A DNA stretch of 64,000 nt from positions 248,001 to 312,000 of the forward strand of contig CALMBW010000018.1 in the NCBI GenBank assembly GCA_937863385.1, given 5' to 3'. The first letter of the stretch is position 1; every line of letters begins with the position of its first letter. Below, one piece after another: positions 1 to 7,775 of this stretch. The stretch is from an uncultured Actinomycetes bacterium (GTDB taxonomy: Bacteria; Actinomycetota; CADDZG01; WHSQ01). Both the position numbers and the translations under genes were made by a program. The notes under the pieces are model-generated. The model worked only from the letters and a program-made list of their open reading frames with translations, had not been told where the DNA came from and searched no databases.

Positions 1-380
1 TCAGCGTCAGTGTTGCCCGCATAGGGGATGCAGCACGCGATCACGTCCCCATCCACCTCGCCGGCCGCCAACAGTGCCCCCACAACACCGTGATCGATCT
101 CGTCGTCCAGGAGGGGCCTCGCCCATCTCTCTGCCAATTCCCCTGCGACATCCGCGTCGCTCGCGATGCATACCTCCAGATCGAGCCCGAAACCCCGAAG
201 ATCACCCGAGCTGGCCCCGTAAACGCCCGAACGCTCCCCGTGAGTGCCACAAACGACCACGAGCTCGGCCGTCAGATCAACAGATCGCGCGGCAGAAGCG
301 ATGAGTGGACTCGGGTGAGACAGGCGGCCCTCAAGCTCCAGCAACAGGGGTGCGTGTGGAAGTACACAACCGCGGATCAT
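1..380 (-). CDS. LigB-like (class III extradiol dioxygenase-type) protein, partial
   Basis: An open frame reads from an ATG at 380 off the left edge; only the N-terminal 126 residues or so are present. The start (MIRGCVLPHAPLLL) and the segment VVVCGTHGERSGVYG resemble the N-terminus of the actinobacterial LigB-like proteins (Rv2728c type) usually found between miaB and miaA/dapF. Position supports this: it lies 10 nt beyond the miaB stop, on the same strand, with a GGGG run before the ATG. The biochemical role of this family is not established; the dioxygenase name is by fold similarity only. The C-terminal part lies outside the window. Confidence 0.65.
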   Translation of the reverse strand, partial: MIRGCVLPHAPLLLELEGRLSHPSPLIASAARSVDLTAELVVVCGTHGERSGVYGASSGDLRGFGLDLEVCIASDADVAGELAERWARPLLDDEIDHGVVGALLAAGEVDGDVIACCIPYAGNTDA

Positions 381-390
381 CGATCCCCGA

Positions 391-1791
391 TCAGCAGCTG
401 CAGCCCGGACCCGAACTCGCTAGTAACGGGAGTCCCATCGGCGATCGGTGGGCACGATCGACGCCTCCATCCATCAGTTCGCCGTCCAGGTGATTCCTGT
501 GAGCCGACAGGACCCTGACCTTGCGGAAAGACCCCGGTGTCGCACCGTCATCGGGAAAGTGGATCAGCTTGTTGGTGCGGGTCCGCCCCGTCAACCTGCC
601 TGCATCTTTCCTAGAAACCCCTTCCACGATCACGCTGAAGGTTTTCCCTTCCATCCCCAGGTTGCGCTCGATCGAGATGCGGTCCTGGAGCTCGACGAGC
701 CTCTCGAATCTCTCCTGCACGACTTCCTTGGGGAGTTGGTCGGGAAGGTCTGCAGCCTCGGTCATGGGCCGCGGCGAGTACTGGAACGTATAGGCCGCGT
801 CGTAGCCGACGTACTCGACGAGGTCCAGGGTTTCTTGGAAGTCCTTCTCGGTCTCTCCGGGGAAGCCAACGATGATGTCAGTCGTGATCGCCACATCTGG
901 GATCGCCGTTCGGATCATCGCGATCTTCTGCAGATACTTGTCCCGGGTGTAAGCCCGCTTCATCCGCTTGAGCACGTCACTGGAGCCCGACTGCACCGGC
1001 AGATGGATGTGCTCGCAAACGACACCCGCCCCGGCCATCGCATCTACCGTGTCCTGCTTGAAGTCTTTGGGATGTGGGCTGGTGAAGCGCACCCGCTCCA
1101 GCCCAGGCACCTCGTCCAACGCCCAGAGCAATCTGCTGAACATCGGCGTCCCATCAAGGTCACGTCCGTATGAGTTCACGTTCTGGCCGAGCAGGGTTAC
1201 TTCCACAACGCCCTCGGAGACTAGGCGCTGAACCTCGTCGATGATGTCGCCCATCCGACGAGAGACTTCGACGCCGCGGACGGCCGGAACGATGCAGAAG
1301 GTGCACGAGTTGTTGCACCCGATCGAGATCGACACCCACGCGTGCCACCATGACTCGCGGCGGCTAGGAAGGGCCGAAGGAAACACTTCGGTCTGTTCGA
1401 GGATCTCGAAGCTAGGCCCCTTCTTCGATTCGGCAAGCAGCCGTGGAAGGCTCGCAAGGTTGTGCGTTCCAAGAACCACGTCGACATACGGCGCCCTGCG
1501 TTGGATCAGGTCCTTGTCCTTCTGCGCCAAGCAACCGCCCACGACGATGCGCTTATCCGGATCGGCATCGCGCAGTGGCTTGATGTGCCCCAGGTTCCCG
1601 TACAGGCGGTTGTCGGCGTTCTCTCGGATGCAGCAGGTGTTGAACACCACTACGGTCGCCGCTTCGGCGCTGTCTACGCGCTCGTACCCCTCAGCCTCGA
1701 GCATCCCGGCCATCCGCTCGGAGTCATGTTCGTTCATCTGACACCCGAACGTCCGGATGAAATATGTAGGCGCCGAAGTCGACTCAGTCAT
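391..1791 (-). CDS. miaB: tRNA-2-methylthio-N6-dimethylallyladenosine synthase MiaB
   Basis: Radical-SAM methylthiotransferase that adds the 2-methylthio group to i6A37 of tRNAs reading UNN codons. The N-terminal UPF0004 domain carries FGCQMNEHDSE and NTCC, whose cysteines ligate the first 4Fe-4S cluster; the radical-SAM core has GCNNSCTFCIVP. A C-terminal TRAM domain follows (VEGVSRKDAGRLTGRTRTN). About 466 residues, normal for MiaB, but the last 25 residues after the TRAM strand HLDGELM look non-conserved. GTG at 1794 and ATG at 1791 are adjacent possible starts; neither has a clear Shine-Dalgarno. It precedes the LigB-like gene, as in mycobacteria. Confidence 0.95.
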   Translation of the reverse strand: MTESTSAPTYFIRTFGCQMNEHDSERMAGMLEAEGYERVDSAEAATVVVFNTCCIRENADNRLYGNLGHIKPLRDADPDKRIVVGGCLAQKDKDLIQRRAPYVDVVLGTHNLASLPRLLAESKKGPSFEILEQTEVFPSALPSRRESWWHAWVSISIGCNNSCTFCIVPAVRGVEVSRRMGDIIDEVQRLVSEGVVEVTLLGQNVNSYGRDLDGTPMFSRLLWALDEVPGLERVRFTSPHPKDFKQDTVDAMAGAGVVCEHIHLPVQSGSSDVLKRMKRAYTRDKYLQKIAMIRTAIPDVAITTDIIVGFPGETEKDFQETLDLVEYVGYDAAYTFQYSPRPMTEAADLPDQLPKEVVQERFERLVELQDRISIERNLGMEGKTFSVIVEGVSRKDAGRLTGRTRTNKLIHFPDDGATPGSFRKVRVLSAHRNHLDGELMDGGVDRAHRSPMGLPLLASSGPGCSC

Positions 1792-1812
1792 CACCAGACA
1801 ACACTAAGGGCA

Positions 1813-1933
1813 GGGAGGTCGCCGCAGCCCGGCACCCCGCCTCCGTCACTTAGCCGGTCTTCCGGCGCTGTGGTCGGCGCTTTTGGGTGGGTTGGGAGGT
1901 CGCCACAGCCCGGCACCCCGCTTTTCGTCACTT
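1813..1933. repeat. Imperfect direct repeat of about 40 bp around the rny 3' end
   Basis: Two copies, 1813-1851 and 1894-1933, begin gggaggtcgcc and end cgtcactt. They differ at one internal base and by a small change near ctccg/ttttcg. The second copy contains the rny stop codon; the first lies in the rny-miaB gap. This looks like a tandem duplication of the end of rny with about 42 bp of intervening sequence. No hairpin with a T-tract is evident. Confidence 0.8.
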
Positions 1934-3460
1934 CGCATACGCGCTGCTCCGTATTTCGCGGATGGCCATGATCTTGATCTGACCTGGGTATTGGAGCTCT
2001 TCTTCGATCTTCTTGGCGATGTCACGGGCGATGATCTCGGCCTGGATGTCGTCGACCTCGGTCGGTTTAACCATGACGCGCACTTCACGCCCGGCCTGCA
2101 TGGCGTAAACCTTCTCGACGCCCGCAAATTCCATGGCGATGGCTTCAAGACGCTCGAGACGTTTGATGTATGCCTCGACAGTCTCACGGCGAGCACCCGG
2201 ACGGGCACCTGAGATCGCATCTGCTGTCTGGGTTAAAACAGCCTCGATCGTGCGCTGCTCGACCTCGCCGTGGTGAGCTTCGATAGCGTGACAGACCTCT
2301 GGCTTCTCCTTGAGGCGACGGGCGATCTCGGCCCCGATCAGGGCATGCGAGCCCTCGACCTCGTGGGTAACGGCCTTGCCGATGTCGTGAAGCAAGGTGC
2401 AGCGCATAGCCAGCTGCACATCGGTGCCGATCTCGCCGGCGAGCATCCCGGCGATGTGGGATGCCTCGACGGAGTGCTTGAGAACGTTCTGACCGTAAGA
2501 GGTCCTGAACTTCAGACGGCCCAGCACGCGAACCAGTTCGGGGTGCATATCGGTTATCCCAGTCTCCAGGATCGCCCACTCCCCTGCCTCACGGATCTCA
2601 CGCTCGACCTCGGCTCTGCTCTTCTCATGGATCTCCTCGATCCGAGCCGGCTGGATGCGTCCGTCCGAGATCAACTTCTCTAGGGTCAAGCGGGCCATCT
2701 CTCGGCGGATCGGATCGAAGCACGAAAGCACCACGGCCTCGGGCGTGTCGTCAACGATCAGGTTCGTCCCGGTGGCAGCCTCGAAGGCACGGATGTTGCG
2801 GCCCTCGCGGCCGATGATGCGGCCCTTCATGTCTTCGTTCGGGAGCATGACCGTGGTGACGGTGGCCTCCGTAGTCAGTTCGGAGGCGATGCGCTGCATG
2901 GCGATCGAGATGATCTTGCGAGCGCGGCGGTCGGCTTCCTCGCGCGCCTGAGATTCGAGCTCGCGCACGATCGCCATCGCATCTCGCTTGGCTTCCTCCT
3001 CGATCTCCTCGATAAGGCCCTGCTTGGCATCCTGAGCCGTCATCCCCGCCACCCGTTCAAGCTCACTTCGGGCCCGGGTCGCGATCGCTTCGATCTCCGA
3101 ACGGGCGTGCTGAAGCTCGTTCTCCTTCTGCTCGATCGATTGCTCCTTGCGATCGAGCGAGGCGGACCTGGCATCGAGATTGGATTCCCGCTGCGCGATC
3201 CTGTCTTCCTTCTTGTCGATCTCGCCGGCCCGGCGTTTCAAGTCCGCTTCCGCATCCGCGCGCATCTGGAAGATCTCGTCTTTGGCTTCGAGCAGTGCTT
3301 CCTTCTTCTTGGCTTCTGCCTGCCTCTGAGCGTCTTCCAGCAGAGTCTTCGCGCGCATCTCGGCAGAGGTTGCTTCTTTCTCTGCCTGGTTCTTGCGAAC
3401 CACGTAACCGATCCCAACGCCTGCCAGGAGACCGAGGATGAGTCCGATAACGATCTCCAT
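1928..3460 (-). CDS. rny: Ribonuclease Y
   Basis: Membrane-anchored endoribonuclease that starts mRNA decay. Residues 1-25 form a transmembrane anchor (EIVIGLILGLLAGVGIGYVV). A long charged coiled coil (about 30-200) follows, then a KH domain with GRIIGREGRNIRAFE and an HD domain with LLHDIGKAV supplying metal ligands. About 510 residues, the usual length. ATG at 3460 is preferred over GTG at 3463 because GAGGAG sits 7 nt before the ATG. RNase Y is common in Firmicutes and found in some deeper actinobacterial groups but not in mycobacteria, so it is informative about lineage. Here it sits between recX and miaB. Confidence 0.95.
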   Translation of the reverse strand: MEIVIGLILGLLAGVGIGYVVRKNQAEKEATSAEMRAKTLLEDAQRQAEAKKKEALLEAKDEIFQMRADAEADLKRRAGEIDKKEDRIAQRESNLDARSASLDRKEQSIEQKENELQHARSEIEAIATRARSELERVAGMTAQDAKQGLIEEIEEEAKRDAMAIVRELESQAREEADRRARKIISIAMQRIASELTTEATVTTVMLPNEDMKGRIIGREGRNIRAFEAATGTNLIVDDTPEAVVLSCFDPIRREMARLTLEKLISDGRIQPARIEEIHEKSRAEVEREIREAGEWAILETGITDMHPELVRVLGRLKFRTSYGQNVLKHSVEASHIAGMLAGEIGTDVQLAMRCTLLHDIGKAVTHEVEGSHALIGAEIARRLKEKPEVCHAIEAHHGEVEQRTIEAVLTQTADAISGARPGARRETVEAYIKRLERLEAIAMEFAGVEKVYAMQAGREVRVMVKPTEVDDIQAEIIARDIAKKIEEELQYPGQIKIMAIREIRSSAYAK

Positions 3461-3798
3461 CACCCGCTCCTCTCTTCGTTCGTCGCCCCCCGGGCGCGAT
3501 TGTCATCGGCCCGCTCGGAACTCAGGCACGAAGAAAGAGAGTCACTCAATGGGCAGGGGCCATCCCCCTGCGTCGGATCAGCGTCGTAACGCTGTCAGAG
3601 CACCGAAGCCGGTGCTTTGATGTTCCGCCTGTCCCAATGATCGGTTTCGCAAAAGTGTCAGATCCCGTTTTCTCTAATCGTGCGTTTCGTCCCGGAAGGG
3701 TGTTGCTTTCATTGATATACGGGTCAATGGTACGCCTGCACGAGCGCACATGGCGACATCTGGGCTGGTCACGGGCCTGTCTTGGTGGAACCCGGGGG
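3461..3798. other. Noncoding gap between recX and rny
   Basis: About 340 bp with no convincing gene. It is more AT-rich than its surroundings, as expected for the rny promoter region. Visible structure: a 7-bp hairpin at 3599-3616 (AGCACCG/CGGTGCT) and a separate inverted repeat at 3710-3729. No tRNA or known small-RNA pattern was recognised. Confidence 0.5.
3710..3729. promoter_or_regulatory. Inverted repeat CATTGA-N8-TCAATG upstream of rny
   Basis: Perfect 6-bp half sites separated by 8 bp in an AT-rich stretch 250 bp upstream of rny and 70 bp beyond recX. The spacing is typical of a dimeric-repressor site, and a TTGACC hexamer on the minus strand overlaps one half. No matching -10 was found at good spacing. 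Function unproven. Confidence 0.3.
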
Positions 3799-4329
3799 TC
3801 AATCCCAGCCCTCAGGCGGCAGAACGGCCGCCACGGCGCTACGGATGACCTCATAGGAGTAACCCCGGCGCAACAACATCGCTTGTATCGCTGCCGCTTG
3901 GGCCTTAGGCGGTTTCGAAGCCACTCGCCTTAGGTAGCGAGCAGCAAGGTCCGTCGCCCCGGCTTGCTCATCGATCCCTGCCGCCTCCACAGCAGCTTCT
4001 GCCGTTTCCCGGTCGATCCCCTTCGAATGAAGCTCGTGCAGGAGTGCCCGGCGACCCCGCCTGCTGGAGCGTTCCTGCACCCAGCGGCGAGCGAAATCGA
4101 CGTCATCGATCAGCCCCAGCTCGCTCAAGCGGTCGAGCACGCCATCGGTCTGGGTCGAGTCCCCAAGCTTGGTTGCGACCTCGGCACGGGAATGAGGTCG
4201 GCGGGCCAAGACACGGCCCGCCTTGCTCATCAGTCTCTTGTAACTCTCGTCCTCGGCTTCGAGCTGCTCGGTCGTCTCTGCGGCAACCACCATCGCCCGC
4301 AGCTCGTCGAAGAATGTCTGGTCGGCCAT
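3799..4329 (-). CDS. recX: RecX regulatory protein
   Basis: Modulator that binds the RecA filament and restrains RecA. The 176-residue protein has the repeated three-helix pattern of RecX, including KAGRVLARRPHSRAEVATKL, LGLIDDVDFARRWVQER and a C-terminal YLRRVASKPP...LLRRGYSYEVI repeat. Its ATG lies directly after the recA stop codon, so the two are almost certainly cotranscribed under the LexA box upstream of recA, as in mycobacteria and streptomycetes. The first 30 residues (ADQTFFDELRAMVVAAETTE) are acidic and poorly conserved. Confidence 0.92.
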   Translation of the reverse strand: MADQTFFDELRAMVVAAETTEQLEAEDESYKRLMSKAGRVLARRPHSRAEVATKLGDSTQTDGVLDRLSELGLIDDVDFARRWVQERSSRRGRRALLHELHSKGIDRETAEAAVEAAGIDEQAGATDLAARYLRRVASKPPKAQAAAIQAMLLRRGYSYEVIRSAVAAVLPPEGWD

Positions 4330-5457
4330 CTAGCTGTCGATCTCGGCCTCCGCCAGAACCTCGACTTCGGGAACCGCACCGTCAGGTTCAAGAGCGGCTA
4401 TCTCGTCGTCTTCATCGGTGCCGAGAAGCCCGAGCTTGTCTTTGATCTTGAGCTCGATCTCGGTGGCGATGTCTGGGTTGCCGGCTAAGAAGGTCTTAGC
4501 GTTCTCACGGCCTTGCCCGAGTTGGTCGTCGCCATAGATGAACCATGCCCCCGACTTACGCACGATCCCGTGATCGATCGCCACGTCGAGCAAGCTGCCT
4601 TCCTTGGAGATACCAGTGCCATACTGGATATCGAACTCGGCGATCTTGAACGGAGCACTCACCTTGTTCTTGACGACCTTGACCTTTACCCGTGAGCCCA
4701 CGATCTCGGCCCCGTCCTTAAGCGAATCGATCCGGCGGACGTCTAAGCGCACAGAGGAGTAGAACTTGAGCGCTCGCCCGCCCGGCGTCGTTTCCGGCGA
4801 ACCGAACATGACGCCAACCTTTTCACGGAGCTGGTTGATGAAGACGAGGATCGTCTTGGAACGATTCACGCTACCGGCGAGCTTTCGAAGTGCCTGGCTC
4901 ATCAATCGAGCCTGCAGCCCGACGTGTGAGTCCCCCATCTCACCCTCGATCTCGGCCCGGGGAACGAGTGCCGCTACCGAGTCCACGACGATGACGTCCA
5001 TCGCCCCCGACCGCACCAGGGTGTCGGCGATCTCAAGCGCCTGCTCCCCCGTATCGGGTTGCGACACGAGAAGGTCATCGATGTTGACACCGAGAGCTTT
5101 CGCATAGGCCGGGTCAAGCGCGTGCTCCGCGTCGATGAAAGCCACGAGCCCACCACTTTTTTGAGCCTCGGCGATCACGTGCAGTGAAACGGTTGTCTTG
5201 CCGGAACCCTCCGGACCGAATATCTCGACGATGCGGCCACGGGGAAGGCCACCGACACCGAGTGCCAGATCCATCGCCAGCGAGCCGGTGGGGATGACGT
5301 CGAAACCGATCCGAGCGTCCTCGCCGAGGCGCATGATGGCGCCCTTACCGTGAGCCTTCTCGATCTGAGCCATAGCAAGATCGAGAGCCTGAGAACGGCC
5401 CTTGCCCTCCTCGCGTCGATCGGTTACCGCTTCCCTTACGTGTCTGGCGTTCGCCAC
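4330..5457 (-). CDS. recA: Recombinase RecA
   Basis: DNA-strand-exchange ATPase and co-protease of the SOS response. Walker A is [28 protein letters not shown], the IVVDSVAAL Walker B and [14 protein letters not shown]...[19 protein letters not shown] are all typical. About 375 residues. The start is the GTG at 5457, with AAGGAGG 6 nt upstream. An in-frame upstream extension would run through the LexA operator and is rejected. The C-terminus is acidic ([19 protein letters not shown]), as is usual for RecA. It is followed without gap by recX. Confidence 0.98.
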   Translation of the reverse strand: MANARHVREAVTDRREEGKGRSQALDLAMAQIEKAHGKGAIMRLGEDARIGFDVIPTGSLAMDLALGVGGLPRGRIVEIFGPEGSGKTTVSLHVIAEAQKSGGLVAFIDAEHALDPAYAKALGVNIDDLLVSQPDTGEQALEIADTLVRSGAMDVIVVDSVAALVPRAEIEGEMGDSHVGLQARLMSQALRKLAGSVNRSKTILVFINQLREKVGVMFGSPETTPGGRALKFYSSVRLDVRRIDSLKDGAEIVGSRVKVKVVKNKVSAPFKIAEFDIQYGTGISKEGSLLDVAIDHGIVRKSGAWFIYGDDQLGQGRENAKTFLAGNPDIATEIELKIKDKLGLLGTDEDDEIAALEPDGAVPEVEVLAEAEIDS

Positions 5458-5539
5458 CTTGTCCTCCTTGGTCCAGGTCTCTTTCTCAACAGACCCAGAA
5501 GCTAGCGAGCAGGTACGACAACTTTCGGGACACCCTATC

Positions 5540-5553
5540 CGAACATACGTTCG
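5540..5553. promoter_or_regulatory. LexA (SOS) box of recA
   Basis: CGAACATACGTTCG is a perfect match to the Gram-positive/mycobacterial LexA consensus CGAAC-N4-GTTCG. It lies 83 bp upstream of the recA start, in the gap between the divergent recA and arsC-like genes. Confidence 0.9.
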
Positions 5554-5671
5554 AGTAAGCGGCAATCCGACGGATAACCCACTTGTAGTTACCTGACTGT
5601 GATTCTAGGCCCCACGGCCTCCCCAGCGCCAGACATCGATCTAGGCAAAGTGGCGCTCGGGGGTTACCAGG

Positions 5672-5689
5672 TGGGGCAGACTTGCCCCA
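5672..5689. promoter_or_regulatory. 7-bp hairpin abutting the arsC-like start codon
   Basis: TGGGGCA-GACT-TGCCCCA is a perfect inverted repeat whose last base is the A of the ATG at 5689. It could be an operator, or an RNA hairpin occupying the ribosome-binding region; no separate Shine-Dalgarno is visible. Confidence 0.4.
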
Positions 5690-6165
5690 TGCACAGACAG
5701 GCGAAGGTCGAAAACAGCCAGTTGGTCTCTCGCCAGGTCGCCGGTGATCAGCACCGGCCCACGGTCCTTTTCGTGTGCGTGCACAACGCGGGCAGATCAC
5801 GCATGGCCGAAGCCTTCTTCAACCAGATCGCCGGCAACCGTTACCGCGGCGTGTCGGCAGGCACCATCCCCGCGCAACACCCACACCCGGAGGTCGTCGC
5901 CGCTATGGCCGAGGTCGGGATCGAGATCGAGAACCGGCCCGGCACCATGCTGACGCAGGAGATGACCGACGAAGCCGTCGCCGTCATCGGCATGGGCTGT
6001 GCAGTCGAAGAAGCCTGTCCGGCCCTGCGGGTTCCCTTAGAGGATTGGGAGCTGGAAGATCCCAAGGGTCGCTCTCCCGAAGAGGTCGCAGAGATACGCG
6101 ACACGATCGAGATCCGGGTACGCAACCTCGTCGCGAAGATGGACCGCGAAGCAGCCCAGCCGTGA
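5689..6165 (+). CDS. Arsenate reductase / low-molecular-weight phosphatase-fold protein
   Basis: Cytoplasmic protein of about 158 residues. The P-loop VLFVCVHNAGRSRMAEAFF contains the CX5R active site (Cys-Val-His-Asn-Ala-Gly-Arg) of ArsC and LMW protein-tyrosine phosphatases. The downstream MGC...EACP pair and DWELEDPKG...IRDTIEIRV match thiol-linked ArsC enzymes that reduce arsenate through a cysteine relay. No ArsR regulator or arsenite pump is beside it, so arsenic resistance is inferred from family only. The start at 5689 is uncertain because a hairpin replaces the usual ribosome-binding site; an upstream in-frame ATG at 5599 also exists. Confidence 0.8.
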   Translation: MHRQAKVENSQLVSRQVAGDQHRPTVLFVCVHNAGRSRMAEAFFNQIAGNRYRGVSAGTIPAQHPHPEVVAAMAEVGIEIENRPGTMLTQEMTDEAVAVIGMGCAVEEACPALRVPLEDWELEDPKGRSPEEVAEIRDTIEIRVRNLVAKMDREAAQP

Positions 6166-6196
6166 CCCCGCCGCCCCGGCGATCTTCGGAGTACCG

Positions 6197-6988
6197 ATGG
6201 AGCTAGAGGGGAAGATCTGTGTCCTCACCGGAGCTAGCTCTGGCATCGGGCGAACCGCTGCCGTAGACCTCGCTTCACACGGGATGACCGTCTGTGTCGT
6301 GGCAAGAAGGAAAGACCTGCTCCAGCAACTCGTTGAAGAGCTGCCGGGGAACGGACATAGCTACGTCGTGGCCGATGTCTCTGACGTCGAGCAGGTGCGC
6401 TCCGTCGAACGACACGTCCGCGCGACGTATGGCAGCTTGCACGCTTTGGTCAACAACGCTGGTTTCACCCGCGGTGGGGAGTTCACCGGGGAAGACTCAC
6501 TGGATGCGGTTCGTGCGGTTATCGAAACCAACTACCTCGGGACAGTGAATGCATGTGCCGTCTTCCTGCCCTTGCTCGAAGCTTCGGCCCCGTCGCGCAT
6601 CGTCAACGTTGCCTCGATGGCCGGACGCCTAGCTTTTCCCCGATCCTCCGCCTACGTGGCGTCGAAATTCGCGGTGGTCGGTTGGAGCGAGTCCGCTGCT
6701 TTCGATCTCAGCCCAAGGGGCATCAGTGTCTGTCTCATCGAACCCGGGCCCATCCCGACCGAGGGTTTCCCACAAGAGTCGTTGGTGGGACATCCCTTAC
6801 TCGCCCGGGCGCTTGGCTCGCAGCAAGATGTTGCCGATGCCATCCGGTCGGCCATCATCAAGGGGACGCCTACCCGAGCAGTACCGCGCTGGTACCGCCC
6901 GTTGCAATTGCCGAGATTGATAGCTCCACCGCTCTACCGGTTCCTGGCCGGCCGCTTGACCCGCGGCCACACCGTAGAAAGGGACTGA
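6197..6988 (+). CDS. Short-chain dehydrogenase/reductase
   Basis: NAD(P)-dependent oxidoreductase of the classical SDR family, 263 residues. It has the cofactor motif TGASSGIGR near the N-terminus, NNAG at about residue 88, and the catalytic Ser plus YVASK (Tyr-x3-Lys) in SSAYVASKFAVVGWSES. The C-terminus (PRWYRPLQLPRLIAPPLYRFLAGRL) is amphipathic and may touch the membrane, as in SDRs acting on lipids. The substrate cannot be told from sequence. It starts 31 nt after the arsC-like gene on the same strand, so the two may share a transcript. Confidence 0.85.
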   Translation: MELEGKICVLTGASSGIGRTAAVDLASHGMTVCVVARRKDLLQQLVEELPGNGHSYVVADVSDVEQVRSVERHVRATYGSLHALVNNAGFTRGGEFTGEDSLDAVRAVIETNYLGTVNACAVFLPLLEASAPSRIVNVASMAGRLAFPRSSAYVASKFAVVGWSESAAFDLSPRGISVCLIEPGPIPTEGFPQESLVGHPLLARALGSQQDVADAIRSAIIKGTPTRAVPRWYRPLQLPRLIAPPLYRFLAGRLTRGHTVERD

Positions 6989-7115
6989 TCGCAAGAACCT
7001 AGGGGATGCCGTAGCTCGACTCCGTCGCTCATCGTGTCGGCATAAGTCGGGAGGCGTGATGGACGTAGAGGTCGGCATGTTCCTGCCCATGCCCGACGTT
7101 CCAGCGCGTTGGCAC

Positions 7116-7697
7116 TCATCCCTGCGCGCGGAACTCCAACGGGTCCAGGACCATCCGGGGATCGCTTTCGAGGAGACCGTAGGAGTAGGTGTCCAAGAAC
7201 CCGGAGCGCCCCATCGTCGCATCCCGGTGCTCCCCCTCTTTCGAGAAGCCGACCTTCTCGGCGACCCGGTGTGACGCGGAGTTGCCCGGAGAAGCGTGGA
7301 GCTCGAGGCGATGCAGCCCCAGCACCCTGAATCCGAACTCGACTACGGCGGCCGCGGCTTCGGTGGTCAAACCCCTGCCTGCGGCCTCGGTACGGATCCA
7401 GTACCCGAGCTCCGCCCGACGGAGGTAAGCCATCCCGTGCCTGTTCAACCCTACGCCGCCGATCAGGCGCTCGTCTTGCCAGAAGGTGAAGGCCCACATC
7501 ACCCCCTGATCCCACCCGGTCACAGCCGAATCAACGAACGCGACCTCGTCTTCATAGGTGATGCCGTCCGCCCACGCCATCCAACGCGAGATGTCGTCGG
7601 CCGACGAAACAACGGCGGCGAAGATGTCCGGCGCCATCTCTTGCGAGATCGGCCGTATCACTAACCGTTCGGTGACGATATCGACGCGCTCGACCAC
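7116..7697 (-). CDS. GNAT acetyltransferase, RimJ/RimL type
   Basis: A 193-residue GCN5-related N-acetyltransferase. The N-terminal TERLVIRP strand is diagnostic of the RimJ/RimL subgroup; the acetyl-CoA-binding segment is ELGYWIRTEAAGRGLTTEA, followed by LHRLELHASPGNSASHRVAEKVGF. Likely substrates are N-terminal or small-molecule amines; none can be assigned. GTG start at 7697 with GAAGGG 7 nt upstream. It is convergent with the SDR gene and separated from the LPXTG gene by a strong hairpin. Confidence 0.88.
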   Translation of the reverse strand: MVERVDIVTERLVIRPISQEMAPDIFAAVVSSADDISRWMAWADGITYEDEVAFVDSAVTGWDQGVMWAFTFWQDERLIGGVGLNRHGMAYLRRAELGYWIRTEAAGRGLTTEAAAAVVEFGFRVLGLHRLELHASPGNSASHRVAEKVGFSKEGEHRDATMGRSGFLDTYSYGLLESDPRMVLDPLEFRAQG

Positions 7698-7719
7698 AGA
7701 TCGACCCTTCTCGTACGCG

Positions 7720-7750
7720 CATGGAGGCGGGCTCAGTACCCGCCTCCATG
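7720..7750 (-). terminator. Strong 12-bp hairpin terminator
   Basis: CATGGAGGCGGG-N7-CCCGCCTCCATG is a perfect 12-bp stem, 25 nt after the LPXTG gene stop and before the GNAT start. No T-tract follows, so it would be an actinobacterial I-type terminator. Confidence 0.7.
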
Positions 7751-7775
7751 CCTAGAACGGATGCTGCGGTCAGTC

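Noticed and set aside
3546-3854. Small minus-strand frame in the recX-rny gap
   Set aside because: No ribosome-binding site or similarity, overlaps the recX end, and the AT-rich promoter-like composition argues against coding.
5458-5565. Upstream extension of recA to 5565
   Set aside because: It would include the LexA operator in the coding region; the GTG at 5457 has an ideal Shine-Dalgarno.
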